Assembly: GCA_965112735.1 (NCBI GenBank)
Contig: OZ218951.1
Span: 2,852,001 to 2,916,000 of the forward strand
Direction of reading: 5' to 3'
Origin: Phaeosaccion multiseriatum
Lineage: Eukaryota; Ochrophyta, other classes
Length of the DNA stretch: 64,000 nucleotides
In this document: piece by piece, positions 46,101 to 57,800 of the stretch
How the letters are laid out: every line of letters starts with the position of its first letter
Numbering within the stretch: position 1 is the stretch's first letter
The notes under the pieces: generated by a model
The model's input: only the letters and a program-made list of their open reading frames with translations
Databases searched by the model: none
What the model was told of the DNA's origin: nothing
Made by a program: the position numbers and the translations under genes

Positions 46101-48321
46101 AACCCCGGGGGGAGAGCCTGTCATTTGGGGGGGGGGGGGGGTGAGAGGGAGAGTGGGAGGGGAGAGAGGGAGAGTGGGAGGGGAGTGAGGGAGAGTGGGA
46201 GGGGAGAGAGGAAGAGTGGGAGGGGAGAGAGGGAGAGTGGGAGGGGAGAGAGGGAGAGTGGGAGGGGAGAGAGGGAGAGTGGGAGGGGAGAGAGGGAGAG
46301 TGGGAGGGGAGAGAGGAAGAGTGGGAGGGGAGAGAGGGAGAGTGGGAGGGGAGAGAGGGAGAGTGGGAGGGGAGAGAGGGAGAGTGGGAGGGGAGAGAGG
46401 AAGAGTGGGAGGGGAGAGAGGGAGAGTGGGAGGGGAGAGAGGGAGAGCGGGAGGGGAGAGAGGGAGAGGGAGAGGAAGAGAGTATTGCGTTGTACCCCAC
46501 CCCTCCTCTGATTTCTCTCCTTCCATGTCTCTGCCGCTCTCCTCTGTTTCCTTCTTCCCCGTCGTTCCTTCTCTCTGATTCACTCATTCACTACATAGAC
46601 TAATAGATAAATAGACTTACTCACTCACTCACTGACAAACTGACTGACCACCTCTCTCACTGACTGACTGACTGACTGACTGACCACCTCTCTCACTCAC
46701 TCACCGCCAAGGAGGTGTAACGGCCTATGGCGCCTTCTTGCCCTGCCCGTTCCCCGAGGGTCTCATCTGCGATGGCGAGAGCAGCCTAAACACATGTATA
46801 GGATGATGGGGGATGGCGTGCGTAGATAACAAATGAAGGAGGAAAGACAGGCAGGCACCCGCACGCACATACATAAGAGCCACAAGTAAAGAGTATTGTT
46901 CTCAAGAAGAAGCACTCGATATCGATCGACCTCTTGATTGACAATCACTCGAAAAGTCAAAAGGTCACGTCGAATAAGTTGACACTCAGACTTACCTTTG
47001 TGAGGGATAGCATCGTACATGACATCTGGCGGGTCTCCTCGTCCTCGTGCCGGGTATGATGAGCATCAGTGGACATGACACCATCCTCTCCCCCGCCCCC
47101 TCCTCCTCCTGCTCCTCCTCCTCCTTCTCCTCCTCCTCCTCCTCCTCCTCCTCCTCCTCCTTTTTTAGGTCCTCCTTCATCACTCCGTGCCTCCTCCAGG
47201 CGATCCATCACGTCCAGCCACAGCAGCTCGCTCGTGTCCTCCTCACCCTCGCCCTCGCCGTCTTCCTCTCCGCCCCACCCCTCCTCGTCCCCCTCCCTCT
47301 CCCCCTCCTCCTCCCGCTCCTCCTCCTCCTCCTCCTCCTCCTCCTCCTCCTCCCCCTTCTTCACTTGCTGCTCGATCCCGTCGTCCAACGCCTCCACGTC
47401 CTCTTCCTCTTCTCCTCCCCCCCCCCCTCCCCCCATAAGGCCTTGCTTACCCCCCACTTGCGTGTGCCCTACCTCTCCGCCGTCTAATACCTTACCCTCC
47501 TTCCTCACTTCCAAAGACCCCTTCCGGAGGGTCCTCACCATCCCTCCAGCCATACGGACGGAAAGGGGCCACCACCCCAGCGTGGTGTGGAGGAGAGAGC
47601 GAGCGGCGGGAGGGAGAGTGGTCACCCCGGAGGCATGCATCAACAGTCGCCGCCCCTCCCGTTCAGAGAGAGGGCCCACCTACGGAGGGAGGGAAGCAGA
47701 GGGGAGCAGAGGGGTGGGAGGGAGGGAGGGAGAGGGGGGAGGGGAGGGAGGGGGAGGGAGGGAAGAAGAGAGGGAGATCAGAGAGAGAGGGGGTGAGTAC
47801 ATGCGCACATCCCTCCCTCTCTCTCTTTCACACACATCGACAAACACACGTACTTCATCCCTCACCCCCTCCTTCCCTCTCTCTCTCATACCCCCCCCCA
47901 CAACCCCACCCTCCCCTCTCCCCCTCTCTCCCCCTTCCTCCCTTCCCCTTCCTCCCTTCCCCTCCCTCCCTCCCTCCCTCCCTCCCTCACTCCCTCACTC
48001 ACTCCCTCCCCACCCCTCCTCACCTGAAGCACCTCCGCCCCCACGGCCGTCAACAGGTGTGGCACCGAAGAAGTCACCAACAAATGGCACTGCGTCTCCC
48101 ACAGAGCCCTAACCACCTCCTCCTGCCACACATCATCCAACACCACGAGGCAGCGACGACCCTTCTGTCCGAGAGAGTCACCTCGAATCGCCTCGGCGAG
48201 GTAATTGAGGGCATGCTCGGTGTCTTGGAAGCCTGCAGGGCGCCTATTGCTCGTTCTCATCTTCGTCGTCCTCCTACTACTCCTCATCTTCTTCCCGCTC
48301 GTGTTGTTGCCCGTCTTTCTG

Positions 48322-48352
<31 letters not shown>

Positions 48353-49495
48353 TACTATTACTACTGCTGGTGCGCTGTTCTCGTTCGTCCTCTGACTGCT
48401 CTGAGGCCTTTTCGTCGGGGAGGTGTCTGCAGTGGGAGAAGCAGCAGTCATATAGACAGTTGGTGATACAGCAACACCGCAGCAAGCAGCGTAAGTATGT
48501 ACTAAGTAGAATATTTGCCCCCACCAACACCTCATGATGGATGTATCACCAACACCTCATGATGGATGTATCACACCTTTTGATTGGTGTGTTGTGTTGG
48601 GGGGTATTATCGAAGTCGACATCGCCATGGATAGGGCCTAATACACTTGAAGAAACTCAAACATCACCACCTCCCCTCCTCCCTCCCCACCTCACCACTC
48701 TCACTCACCTCAGGGTGGAGTACCAGAGGTCGGCGGCCAGCTGGTCCAGCATGGGCAGCAGCCTGTCTCCGCCGCTCCTCCCTGCATGCAGCCAGAAGAT
48801 GCGGTCCTCGAACCGTCTCCTAACTGCCGGGCGCTGCACCACAGCGGCAGCAAGGACGGTCTTTCCGCACCCACTTGGGCCCTCCAGGCCGGCCACCTGT
48901 TTTCGTGTTTATGATTTCGGGTGGGTGGGTGTGGATAGATGGCAGTGGATGGCAGTGGATGGATGACGATATCAGTGGATGGCAGTGGATGGATGACGAT
49001 ATCACTGGAAGAGGAGTAAGTCCCCTCCTTTGAAAGAGACGGGTGTAACAGTTGCAGTTGGTGGAGCTCTGCAACTGCTATACACCTCCCCTCCCTACCC
49101 CCCTGCCCCTCCATACCCCACCCACCCCACCAGTTGGGTGATAAACCCCACCCACTCACCCACACCACCCACGCAACCCACTTAGCCCCCCCCCCCCCCC
49201 CCATTGACTAAACTACCCACCCACTTACCTCCATGGGCAAGAAAGGGTGAAGCAGCGTCGTCTCTAACCGCTGCGCCAGGGCAGGTCGCTCAACAAAGTA
49301 TCGAGGTGGAGGCGGTACGTGCGGGAGAGCGCACGCACCCACACTGGTGAGTAAGAGGTTTTGGATGTGGGTGCGCATACAACCCACGAGCTCCGACTCC
49401 TCCTCTACATCAAGACGTTGTTGGTTTTGTTCGGCAGCAAGAGGGGAGGGTAAGCAACGACCACCACCACTGAACGACGTCTTGTGCCGCTGCCT

Positions 49496-49528
<33 letters not shown>

Positions 49529-49711
49529 AGAGCTGTGGCTGCTGCTCTTCTGCTTGAGGAGTGGTGGCGAAACAAAGCCACTCCCACGGCCCTTGCCCGA
49601 CTTGTTGCCTGCCTCCTCTTCTTCCATCACGGCATTCTCACACTTCCCCCCTCTTGTCGGTCGGAGAGCCTCCCTCTTCCTCTTCTTCTTCTCCTTCTCC
49701 TCCTCCTCCTC

Positions 49712-49770
<59 letters not shown>

Positions 49771-52700
49771 TCCATGAGCCATCCGGGAGTGCTGCTTTAG
49801 TAGATACAGCAAAGCCGTCACTCCACTCCCTCGCGTCCATACCACTGGCACTGTCCAGCACAAGCCATTCGGTGCCTTCTTCGCAAGCTGAGAGCTGCAG
49901 GTACACAGACAAGAGGTAGAGGAAGGATGAGCGAAGCGAAGGAGGAGAACGTACGGACGGGACAGGTGGTGCAGATAGGACGGGGGATGAGGAGATTGGG
50001 GAGGAGGAAGAGGAGAAGGATGAGAGGGATACACCCTCTTATACCCTATACCCCGGACCCCATACCCCGTACCCCTATACCTGGGTGATCTTGGTGAGCC
50101 GTTTCAGCCTCTCCGACGAGTAGAGGAGACTCTCCAGCGACCCTATACCCGCCGCACCAGGCGGGGGGCGGTGTGGGGGGGGGAGGTCCACAAGCAAGGC
50201 TTCAAACCTGCCATACGCCCAGCGAGTGCAGCATCCATCAGTTAGGGACACAGTATTGGGCAGGGCCGTCAGTCAACAAGCATGAGTGGCAGGGGAGACA
50301 ATGGCGACGAACTAGCTGTGTCTCATGTGCCTGCCACTGGTACAAGTATCAACCCCCCTTCGTCCTCCTCCTCCTCCTCCTCCTCCTCCTCCTCCTCCTC
50401 CTCCTTCTCCTCCTCTTCCTCATCCTCCACCACCTCCTCCTTCTCGTCCTTCTCCTCCTCCCACGACTCACCTCCTTTGCGCTGCAGGTGTGGGGCATGC
50501 CGGTAGCACCGCCTCCTTGCACGCTGCTCTCTTTCTGCCCTTTCTGCCCTCCTTCTCAGCAGCCCCCCGCCCTCCCTCCTCTCCCTCGTCCTCCTCCTCC
50601 CTCTCGTCCTCCTCTGCCCTCATCAGCGCCACAAACGCCCACGACGGACCACCTCTAGCCCCTCTAGCCCCCCCTCCGCCGCCGCTGGCGCTGCCGCTCC
50701 GACCCCCAGCCGCCTCTCTCAAAGCAATGTTAATAGCCACCGCAGCCCGGAGGTCCACGCCCCTCCGCCGCACCTCCTCGCGCAGCATGGAGAGGCGGAG
50801 GGAGGCAATCTTGTGCACCAAAGGGCAGAGCCTTACCTCCCCCCAGCAGCCAGTTCCCTCTCCATTCATTCCCTCCCCAGGCATGCCTTCCATAGTCTGT
50901 CATGTCAGCACGGGAGGCAGGAGGAGGAGGAGGGGGGGGGGAGAGGGAACTTCAACATTCGCTTCGCACTCACTCAATCAACTTGACGTAATTGTGCATT
51001 CACTTGACTCATTCACTCACACGCAACTCACCGTGGTGAGACGCTTCAGTACAGCTTCAGCGCCATATTCCCGGACGGTTTCTGTGATCTGAACAACCAC
51101 ATCCTCCACTTCGCGCATCACCCCTTCCCTCTTCATAGCCTCGATAGTCAGCGGCTGACACCTCGCTGCCGTCTCCCACAGAGCGGCCAGGCCCTCGCTC
51201 ATCACCCCCAGCGCTGCGGCACAGTCCCTCACGCTCACAGACAGCACCGCCTCCCTCAGAGTGCAGAGCTTCTTGAACAGCGCTCGGGGGGGGTAGGCCA
51301 TTCCCCCTCCTCCTCCTCCTCCTCCTGTGAGAAAACTTGCTGTCCCTGCTGTACCGGCTGCGCCGAGGCTGACGCTGGCGCTCTCATTGCCGATACTGCT
51401 GATGCTACTACTGCTGCTCATCCCTCGCTTCAACGCCCCCCTCCTACTCCCACTGCTGCTACGGCTACTGCTACTGCCGATGCTGTTCGCCGTGCCCACC
51501 GCTGTTGCGGGTCCCTTGGGAGAGGAAAAGGCCGACGGACAAGGCGAAGGTCCAGCGGATGAAAAGGAGGATGAGGGAGAAGGGGAAGCTGTGGTTCCCG
51601 CAGTCCCCCCCGCCCTCCCTCCCCCTGCCGCTCCGCCTCCAACTCCTCCTCCTCCTTCTACCGCGGCAAGGTGATGACAAGAGGCAGAAGTAGAGACCGC
51701 CGAATCATGATCATGATGCAACCCTTCGCCAAAGAAGACGGCATTGGAACCATAGCTGGGGGCCAACACTCTACAGAGGGTTTGAATTCCGCTGAGGGCA
51801 GACGGAAGTTCCTGACACTTGCGCCGACTCGCCAACGCCACCAAGGAGCGCCGTCGCGAAGAGGCAGGTGTCAGGACTGAAGTCGTGCACGTGCCTAGAC
51901 TCTGCTTGCCCTTACTGAGCTGTCGGCGGTGGTCAGCCCTACCGTTGGGTGTTGCGTAGCTCCCCTCCCCTCCTCCTTCTCCTCCTCCGGCGTCGGGGAA
52001 AGCCCCGAGAGAGAGCAAGCGTCTCAGCATCCTCCCCTCCTCCTTCGCAGCAGCTCTAAGATACTGCGTGAAGGTAAGCACTTCCTCCTCCTCCTCCTCC
52101 ACCACCACCACCACCGCCTCCCCCTCGTCGTCGTCGTGCTCATCGTTGTCATCACCAGATTGGGCGTTAGCTCCAACTGCAAGGACGTTCTCGCGTGTCA
52201 AAGTCTCACTCTGCTTGCGCCTCTGGGGCTGATTCAAAGGCTTTCGTTGTTGCTGGTCCAGGAGTTCGCTTCCGCCGCCTTCTGCGGCAGCACGTCTGAG
52301 TTTTTTGGCAGCCACCGCCGCTTCTTTGATGACCACAACAAAGGGGTCCCTCTGCTCAGAGTGTTCCAACACCAGTAGCAGCTTCGTGTGGGGGAAGTGA
52401 AGCAGCAGAGCTGAGGCGGCATCTCGCTTGAGATGCTGCTCAGCGTTACTGTGGCGGGGGTGCCCCATGAGTGTAGGGGGGAGGGGAGGGGAGGAGAGGG
52501 ACGCGATGTGATGAGGGGGAACAAGAGAGAGAGAGAGAAGGACGGGGGCACGTACGAGAAGAGACTAGGCAAAGGCTGCAGTTCAGAGTACGAACCAGAC
52601 TGCCCCAATTCCTTGGCATTCATGCAAGCAAAGACCCTTACCTCAATTTTGGGAGGCTGGAACGCCACCCTCCCTCCTCGTCACCCCACCCCCCTGTGGC

Positions 52701-52931
52701 TGCCTCTCCCCCGTCTCCTCCCATGCCTCCGCTACTCGGAGCCGCCAGTAGTGCTGCTACCGGAGCTGGCTCCACGCGTCGTAACGTGGCCAAGTCTAAG
52801 TTCTTCTGGCCCCAAGGCCATGTAATGCCATCGTGGGTCGTGATGGAGAGCACTGTTTCCCGTATGCCGGCCAAACGAAGCTGAGGGGGAGAGCGAGAGG
52901 ATGGTGGTGGAAGAGTTGAGATGAGGAGTGA

Positions 52932-52966
<35 letters not shown>

Positions 52967-53157
52967 CCTCGAGCGTCATAGGTATCGCTCGGTGGGAGGA
53001 TGGAGATGTGGAGGAATAATTTTTTCGCCCCCTCCTCTCCTTTCTCCTCTCTCCTCTCCACTCAACTTACCTCTGGAAGTCCTCTCCTGTTATACTTCAT
53101 GACTCTCACCCCGCCGCCCATCAGTTCTGTTCTCATCGACGACACCGTCCACGCCAT
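40113..53157 (-). CDS. PH / NB-ARC / TPR STAND-type receptor (NLR-like)
   Basis: Seventeen exons (minus): 53157-53071, 52880-52642, 52448-51032, 50896-50472, 50207-50081, 49894-49229, 48896-48709, 48426-48024, 47679-46996, 46785-46705, 46117-44981, 44675-44176, 43877-43643, 43119-42896, 42482-41939, 41748-41662, 41516-40113; about 2815 residues, lengths in phase. A PH-like domain lies near the N terminus ([14 protein letters not shown] ... GITWPW ... [16 protein letters not shown]). The NB-ARC part has [14 protein letters not shown], Walker A GPSGCGKT (about 993-1000), FWLHAG, Walker B LVVLDDVW (about 1145), LLVTSS, and a [17 protein letters not shown] segment. TPR units follow in exons 13-16 ([15 protein letters not shown]...[51 protein letters not shown]). 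A long Ser/Gly-rich tail closes it. NB-ARC/TPR proteins are candidate immune receptors in brown algae. Boundaries of exons 4, 12 and 13 are the least certain. Confidence 0.8.
41258..41272 (-). repeat. dispersed motif, exact copy on the minus strand
   Basis: CTGTATCACCAACTG on plus. Other minus-strand copies or variants: 24666-24678, 26256-26269, 42089-42103, 42146-42159, 45149-45163, 45991-46000, 46010-46024 and the cluster at 8151-8196. Confidence 0.85.
42525..42622. repeat. (GGGA)n in receptor intron 14
   Basis: GGGAGG/GGCAGG units in the intron between exons 14 and 15 (minus). On the coding strand it is CCCT, close to the acceptor. Confidence 0.85.
43130..43365. repeat. GGGA/GAGA tract in receptor intron 13
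   Basis: Purine on the plus strand, hence a polypyrimidine tract upstream of the exon 14 acceptor on the minus strand. A G15 run sits at the acceptor end. Confidence 0.85.
43500..43620. repeat. (CACT)n in receptor intron 13
   Basis: CACTCACT units with a few CCCT, near the donor of exon 13. Confidence 0.85.
46140..46480. repeat. 21-bp minisatellite in receptor intron 10
   Basis: About sixteen copies of a 21-bp unit of the form GGGAGAGTGGGAGGGGAGAGA, with a GGAAG variant recurring at regular intervals, which points to higher-order expansion. It lies immediately upstream (minus sense) of the exon 11 acceptor. Confidence 0.9.
48522..48571. repeat. 25-bp tandem duplication carrying the dispersed-motif core
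   Basis: CACCAACACCTCATGATGG followed by ATGTAT, twice in tandem; the junction recreates GTATCACCAAC, the conserved core of the dispersed element. Lies in receptor intron 7. Confidence 0.85.
48930..49010. repeat. GGATGGCAGT tandem repeat
   Basis: GATGGCAGTGGATGGCAGTG, then a GGATGACGATATCA unit repeated twice. The same GATGGCA(A/G)TG unit occurs at 34738-34782 and, reversed, at about 12660-12735 and 55262-55280. Confidence 0.75.
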
Positions 53158-53521
53158 GGCCTCAGGTTGCTGGGGCGGCATTGGATCGGAGGACCCCAAA
53201 TCCCAAACGGCGGCCCTCGATGAAGGATTTACCAACTGCGCCCCTCACGCCACCTCCCTCTGAAACGGGCCTCTCATACTCCCAGGTGCTCTCCCCAATT
53301 ACCCCAGAGGCAAGGCTTCCCTCTTGCCGGGCATGAAGGCCTTCTTGTTTTTTTTATTGGATGGCGAAAATTGTGATAATTTATGATGGGTGTTGACGCG
53401 ATGATTGTTTTTTGTTTTGTTTTTTTCACGAGTTCTCGATTTTGATCCGATTTTCGATTTTCCCTCAGGGGAGGGGAGCGAAGGATATCAGCGAAGGGCA
53501 TCGCAGGAGATCGGGATTATC
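53158..53521. promoter_or_regulatory. divergent intergenic region, T-rich
   Basis: 365 bp between outward-facing start codons. The plus-sense T-rich stretch GTTTTTTGTTTTGTTTTTTT (about 53406-53427) may serve as a promoter or splice-associated tract for the plus gene. No other motif is certain. Confidence 0.45.
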
Positions 53522-54855
53522 ATGATGCGCAGCAGGGGTGACAGCAGCAGCGTAGGCAACATCGACAGTAGAGAAGAATTTGTTCAGCAGCTGGTGGCGG
53601 AGCTCTCCTCGCAAAACATCAGCACCCCCCCTCAAGACCAACATGACTTGGCGGAGGTGCTGGGACGGTTCGCGACCTTCGATTTCTTTGAGGCGACGCG
53701 GGTGAGGTCGCTTGAAAGATGCACTACCTTCTCGAGCTTCTCTGCCGTCATGTGCTCCTCTGCTTGGGCAAATATACGGGTCTGCGTGACACCAACCGAT
53801 TGACTTTTCCCGGTTGCTCTCCGTACGCTAAAGCACGAGCCACGATTGTACCCTACCGAATGCTCTGCCTTTTTCGAGCAGACGGAGGCATCCTTACTAT
53901 GCTCAGCCCTTCTCCGATATCGCGCTAGCCCCTCCGCCGTGCAGCAGACGGGCGGACGTCCGGACATTCGCCTGTCACAGAAGGTGGTGGAGAATATCGT
54001 TTACGGGGCGACGCGCTCTCTTCCTCCTCCTTCCGGTGGTGCTGCAGCTGCTCCAGCTCCAGCTATAGCCGGAACGCCGAGCCGAGGTAGTGTTCTTACG
54101 CACTGCACTAGGATGTGTTGTGCCTTGCGTGGAGGGGTAGAGGGTAGAGGTACCCAGTTAGCAGCCCCCTGCTCGGAGAAGAATACTGCCGATGAGGACG
54201 GAAGGAAATCGTCTGAAGAGCATGGATGGATAATATGCTGTCGCTTTCACTTCTCGCGCTGCGGAGTGTGTCCGCCATTCGTCTGACTTACACACAAGAA
54301 CGACCTAACTCTTCCTTCACGGGATTCCTTGCAAACCGTGTGATACTAAGCCCATCCCCCTTATCCACATTCGTCTTATTCTTTCCCCGCTCAGAAGGTC
54401 GCAACGGACAAGGCATGGTCGCAACGTCCGTCGACAGTGGAGCTGGAACTGCCCCGGCCACAACTGTGGGAGGAGCCGCACCGGCAGTAGCAGTAGCAGT
54501 TGGTGATACAGCAGCAGCAGTAGCAGGGCCCATGGGAGCGGCCATTCTGACTACAGTCTCGGAGCCTGCCTCTCCGACCCTCCGCGCAGAGCTGTGTGCA
54601 GTCCTTCTTGTGCGGCTCATGCCTCAGCTGCTCCGCTCCGACGTGGCGGCACTGAGGAGAGTATTCGCTGCCTACGATGTCAGCGTCTTGGATGGTCTTG
54701 ATGCTGTCGGGGAGGAGAAGCAAGGAGGAGGGGGGGGGGCAGAGGAGCGGGAAGACGGGCTAGAGGCCAGGGTAGACCGCTTCTGCAAAGCACAGCAGCC
54801 TTCCGCACCAGCGTCGGACAGAGAAGGAGGAGCAGGAGGGGTGGCGTGCCAAAGT

Positions 54856-54889
<34 letters not shown>

Positions 54890-57800
54890 TTGGGGTGGCG
54901 GAGGAGGAGGAGGAGGAGGAGGAGGAGGGGGAGGAGGAGGAGGAGGAGGGGGAGATATGGGCTGCAGAGGAAGACCCTGACGATTTTGTCTTTGAGGACG
55001 GCAACAGCGTCAGCAACGGTGCTACTGGCAGTAGTGGCAGTGGTGCCCAGGAGGACGAGTGGGAGCCGCGCCTGGCGCTCGGGAACCCTCGCAAGAGCTG
55101 GGCGGAGCTGCGCGGGTGTCTTCTGCACCTCATGTCTCAGGTATATGGGCAGGCACGGACATGTGGCGGGGCAGAGGGGTTGGTTCATGCCCTCTCCTTT
55201 GCCCCCTCTGGTTGGCAATCCCTGCTTAAAGTTTCTTTCGCCTACCTCACACTGCCCTTACCATCCATTGCCATCCATTCCCTTCTAAGCTCGCGTCGCT
55301 GTGTCTCTCTCTCTCTGTCTGTGTGTGTGTGTGTGTGTTGCCCCCCTGGGATCGGATCACACGATCGGACATATCTTTTTTTCATGTCAGCTCTCCTTTG
55401 ACGCTCTTTCGGCGTTGCCTACAGACAGGTACGACAAGAACGAAGAGAATGTATTTATCGACTTAAATAGGACTACGATTGTCGGACGCGTTTCCCATGA
55501 GGCTGATTGACGCTGCTGCCCCTCCCCCTCCCTCCTCCTGCTCACAGATGGCTTGCTCTTGACATCGCCGGAGCGGTGCGAGACACCATCACGTGTCTCA
55601 AGGACGGTGGCGGGGGTGCGTGTCCCGCTCTGTGTGATGCAACAGCAGTTGGTGATACACCCCTTGGTGATGCACAAGGAGAAAATGAACAAGACACGAG
55701 TGCAGAGGTCGAGGTAGGGGGCGATAGGATTACAGAGTAGGGTGACGGGCAAGCCAAGCCGCACACATAGACGGAGGAGTCAGGGGAGAGGAGAGTCAGC
55801 TTGTTCCACGCCTCCTCCTCCTCTTCTTCTTCCTCCACCTCCTCCTCCTCCTCCTCCTCCTCCTCCTCCTCCTCCTCCTCCTCCTCACCCTCCGCCCCTC
55901 ACCCCCTCCTCCTCCCTCTCGTGGCAGCTCAAGTCCGTTCGCTTACTCCGGAACGAGTGGGTGCGGTACCTCTATCTCCTTCGCGATGTGGTGATCCACC
56001 GCCCCTCACAGCGCCAGCTCGTGCTTGACTGCCTCGCGCCCGTGCGGGGCTTGTTGCATCAACAGCAGCAGCAGCAGCAGCAGCAGGTGGTGATCAAGTC
56101 CAGGCTCGCTTCCTCCTCTCCAGCCTTGGAGCTGTTGCCCCTACAAGTGAGTGAATACATGTGACAAGTCCGTTTCCCCCGCTGGGCCTAACTACGTCAA
56201 TGAATTGAGTGCATGTGAAGCGTCCATCCTACGATCTTGCTGTAGGTGTTTTTTTTTGCTTTTTTCCTGTCTTCTCCCACTCCTCTCCTCCCCTCCCCTG
56301 ATATCCCCCCCCCCCCCCCGCCTCCTCTTCTGTGCCCTCACTCTTCCCCCCCCCCTGTCTCGTCCTCTCCTGCGCTTTTCAATGTTGAAAAAAAAAATCC
56401 TTCATCCCTCCCTCCCTCCCTCCTTCCTCCCCCTCTCCCTCCCTCCCTCCCTCCCTCCCTCTCTCCCTCCCTCCCTTCCCTCCCATCCTTCCTCCCTCCC
56501 TCCCTCCCTCCCTCCCTCCCTCCCTTCATCTTCCTCCCATCCTCCCTCCCTCCATCTCGCTCCCTCTCTCCTTCTCCCCCTCTCCTCTCTTCCCTCTCTC
56601 CCTCTCTCCCTCCCATTGACTTAGGAGGAGTGCCTCGCGGTGGTGGTTCTAAGCGCCATTTGTGGAAGCGCTCACTTCCGAATGTGTGAGAGCGGTCCGG
56701 GTACCAAGGTGAGGCTGTGTTTCCTGCCTGGATAGGGGTGCCTTGGGGTGCCATCTCTGCTGTCTGGGGGGCTACAGCCATATCTGCTGCCTTGGCGGTA
56801 CCATGGGGTGCCATTGGGTGCCATCTTTCCGTTCCGTGTATGAGAGGCGTTGGTCGTGTTGATTGATCCATCCGCTGCTTCCCCTCTCGCCTCCTCCCCT
56901 CTCGTACTCCTGTTGCTTCCTCCGCTCTCATCTCCTCCCTCTCTCGTCCTCCTCCTCCTCCTCCTCCTCCTCCTCCTCCTCCTCCTCCTCCTCCTCCTCC
57001 TCCTCCTCCTCCTCCTCCTCCCCCTCGTCCTCCTCCTCCTCCTCCTCCTCCTCCTCCTCCTCCCCCTCGTCCTCCTCCTCCTCCTCCTCCTCCTCCCCCT
57101 CCTCCCCCTCCTCCTCCTCCCCCTCCTCCTCCTCCCTATAGACTAGAGATACACCCGAGAGCACAGGGGCGAGGGCGCTGCTTAGAGACGCCCTCATATC
57201 CAGTCTTGGGGACTTGGAGGCGTGTGTCACTCGGTGAGAGGGGAGCGGAGGGGGGAAGGGATGGGAGGGTGGGGGAGGAGAGGACAGGACAGGAGAGGAG
57301 AGGAGGGGAGAGAAGAAAGACCGAGAAGAAAACGATAACACTTGCCCTCTCTTACTGCCTTCCCTCCTCCTCCTCCTCCTCCTCCTCCTCCTCCTCCTCC
57401 TCCTCCTCCTCCTCCTCCTCCTCCTCCCAGTCTGGCTGCGCTTCTCAAGGCCCTGCGCAAGACGAAGACCAAGACTCTTCCTCCTCCTGCTGCTGTACCA
57501 CCCACCGCTCCTCCTCCTCCTCCTCCTCCCTCCTCCTCCTCCTCTGCGGCGCCATCAGCTGCCATCTCCCCCTCCTCTTTGGCCTATGTCCGCCAGCACA
57601 TGGCGAGCCTCACCGCCATTGCCAAGTACTACACGGTAAGAGGAGGAAGGGCAGGCATATGGGCAGGGCAGGGCAGGCATACGGGCAGGGCAGTTCAGGG
57701 CAGGCATATGGGCAGGGCAGGGCAGGCATATGGGCAGGGCAGGGCAGGGCAGGCATATGGGCAGAGCAGGGCAGGCATAAGGGTAGGGCAGGGCAGGCAT

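Noticed and set aside
45955-46511. Plus-strand frame with repeated ERESGRG units
   Set aside because: It is the 21-bp intron minisatellite read as protein.
48517-48580. CRISPR-like array
   Set aside because: Only two adjacent copies without spacers, in a eukaryotic intron.
53701-53803. Extension of exon 1 of the 53522 gene to the stop at 53803
   Set aside because: The sequence after GTGAGG at 53701 loses the helical pattern; however, a donor at 53780 remains possible, so it is left open in the feature.
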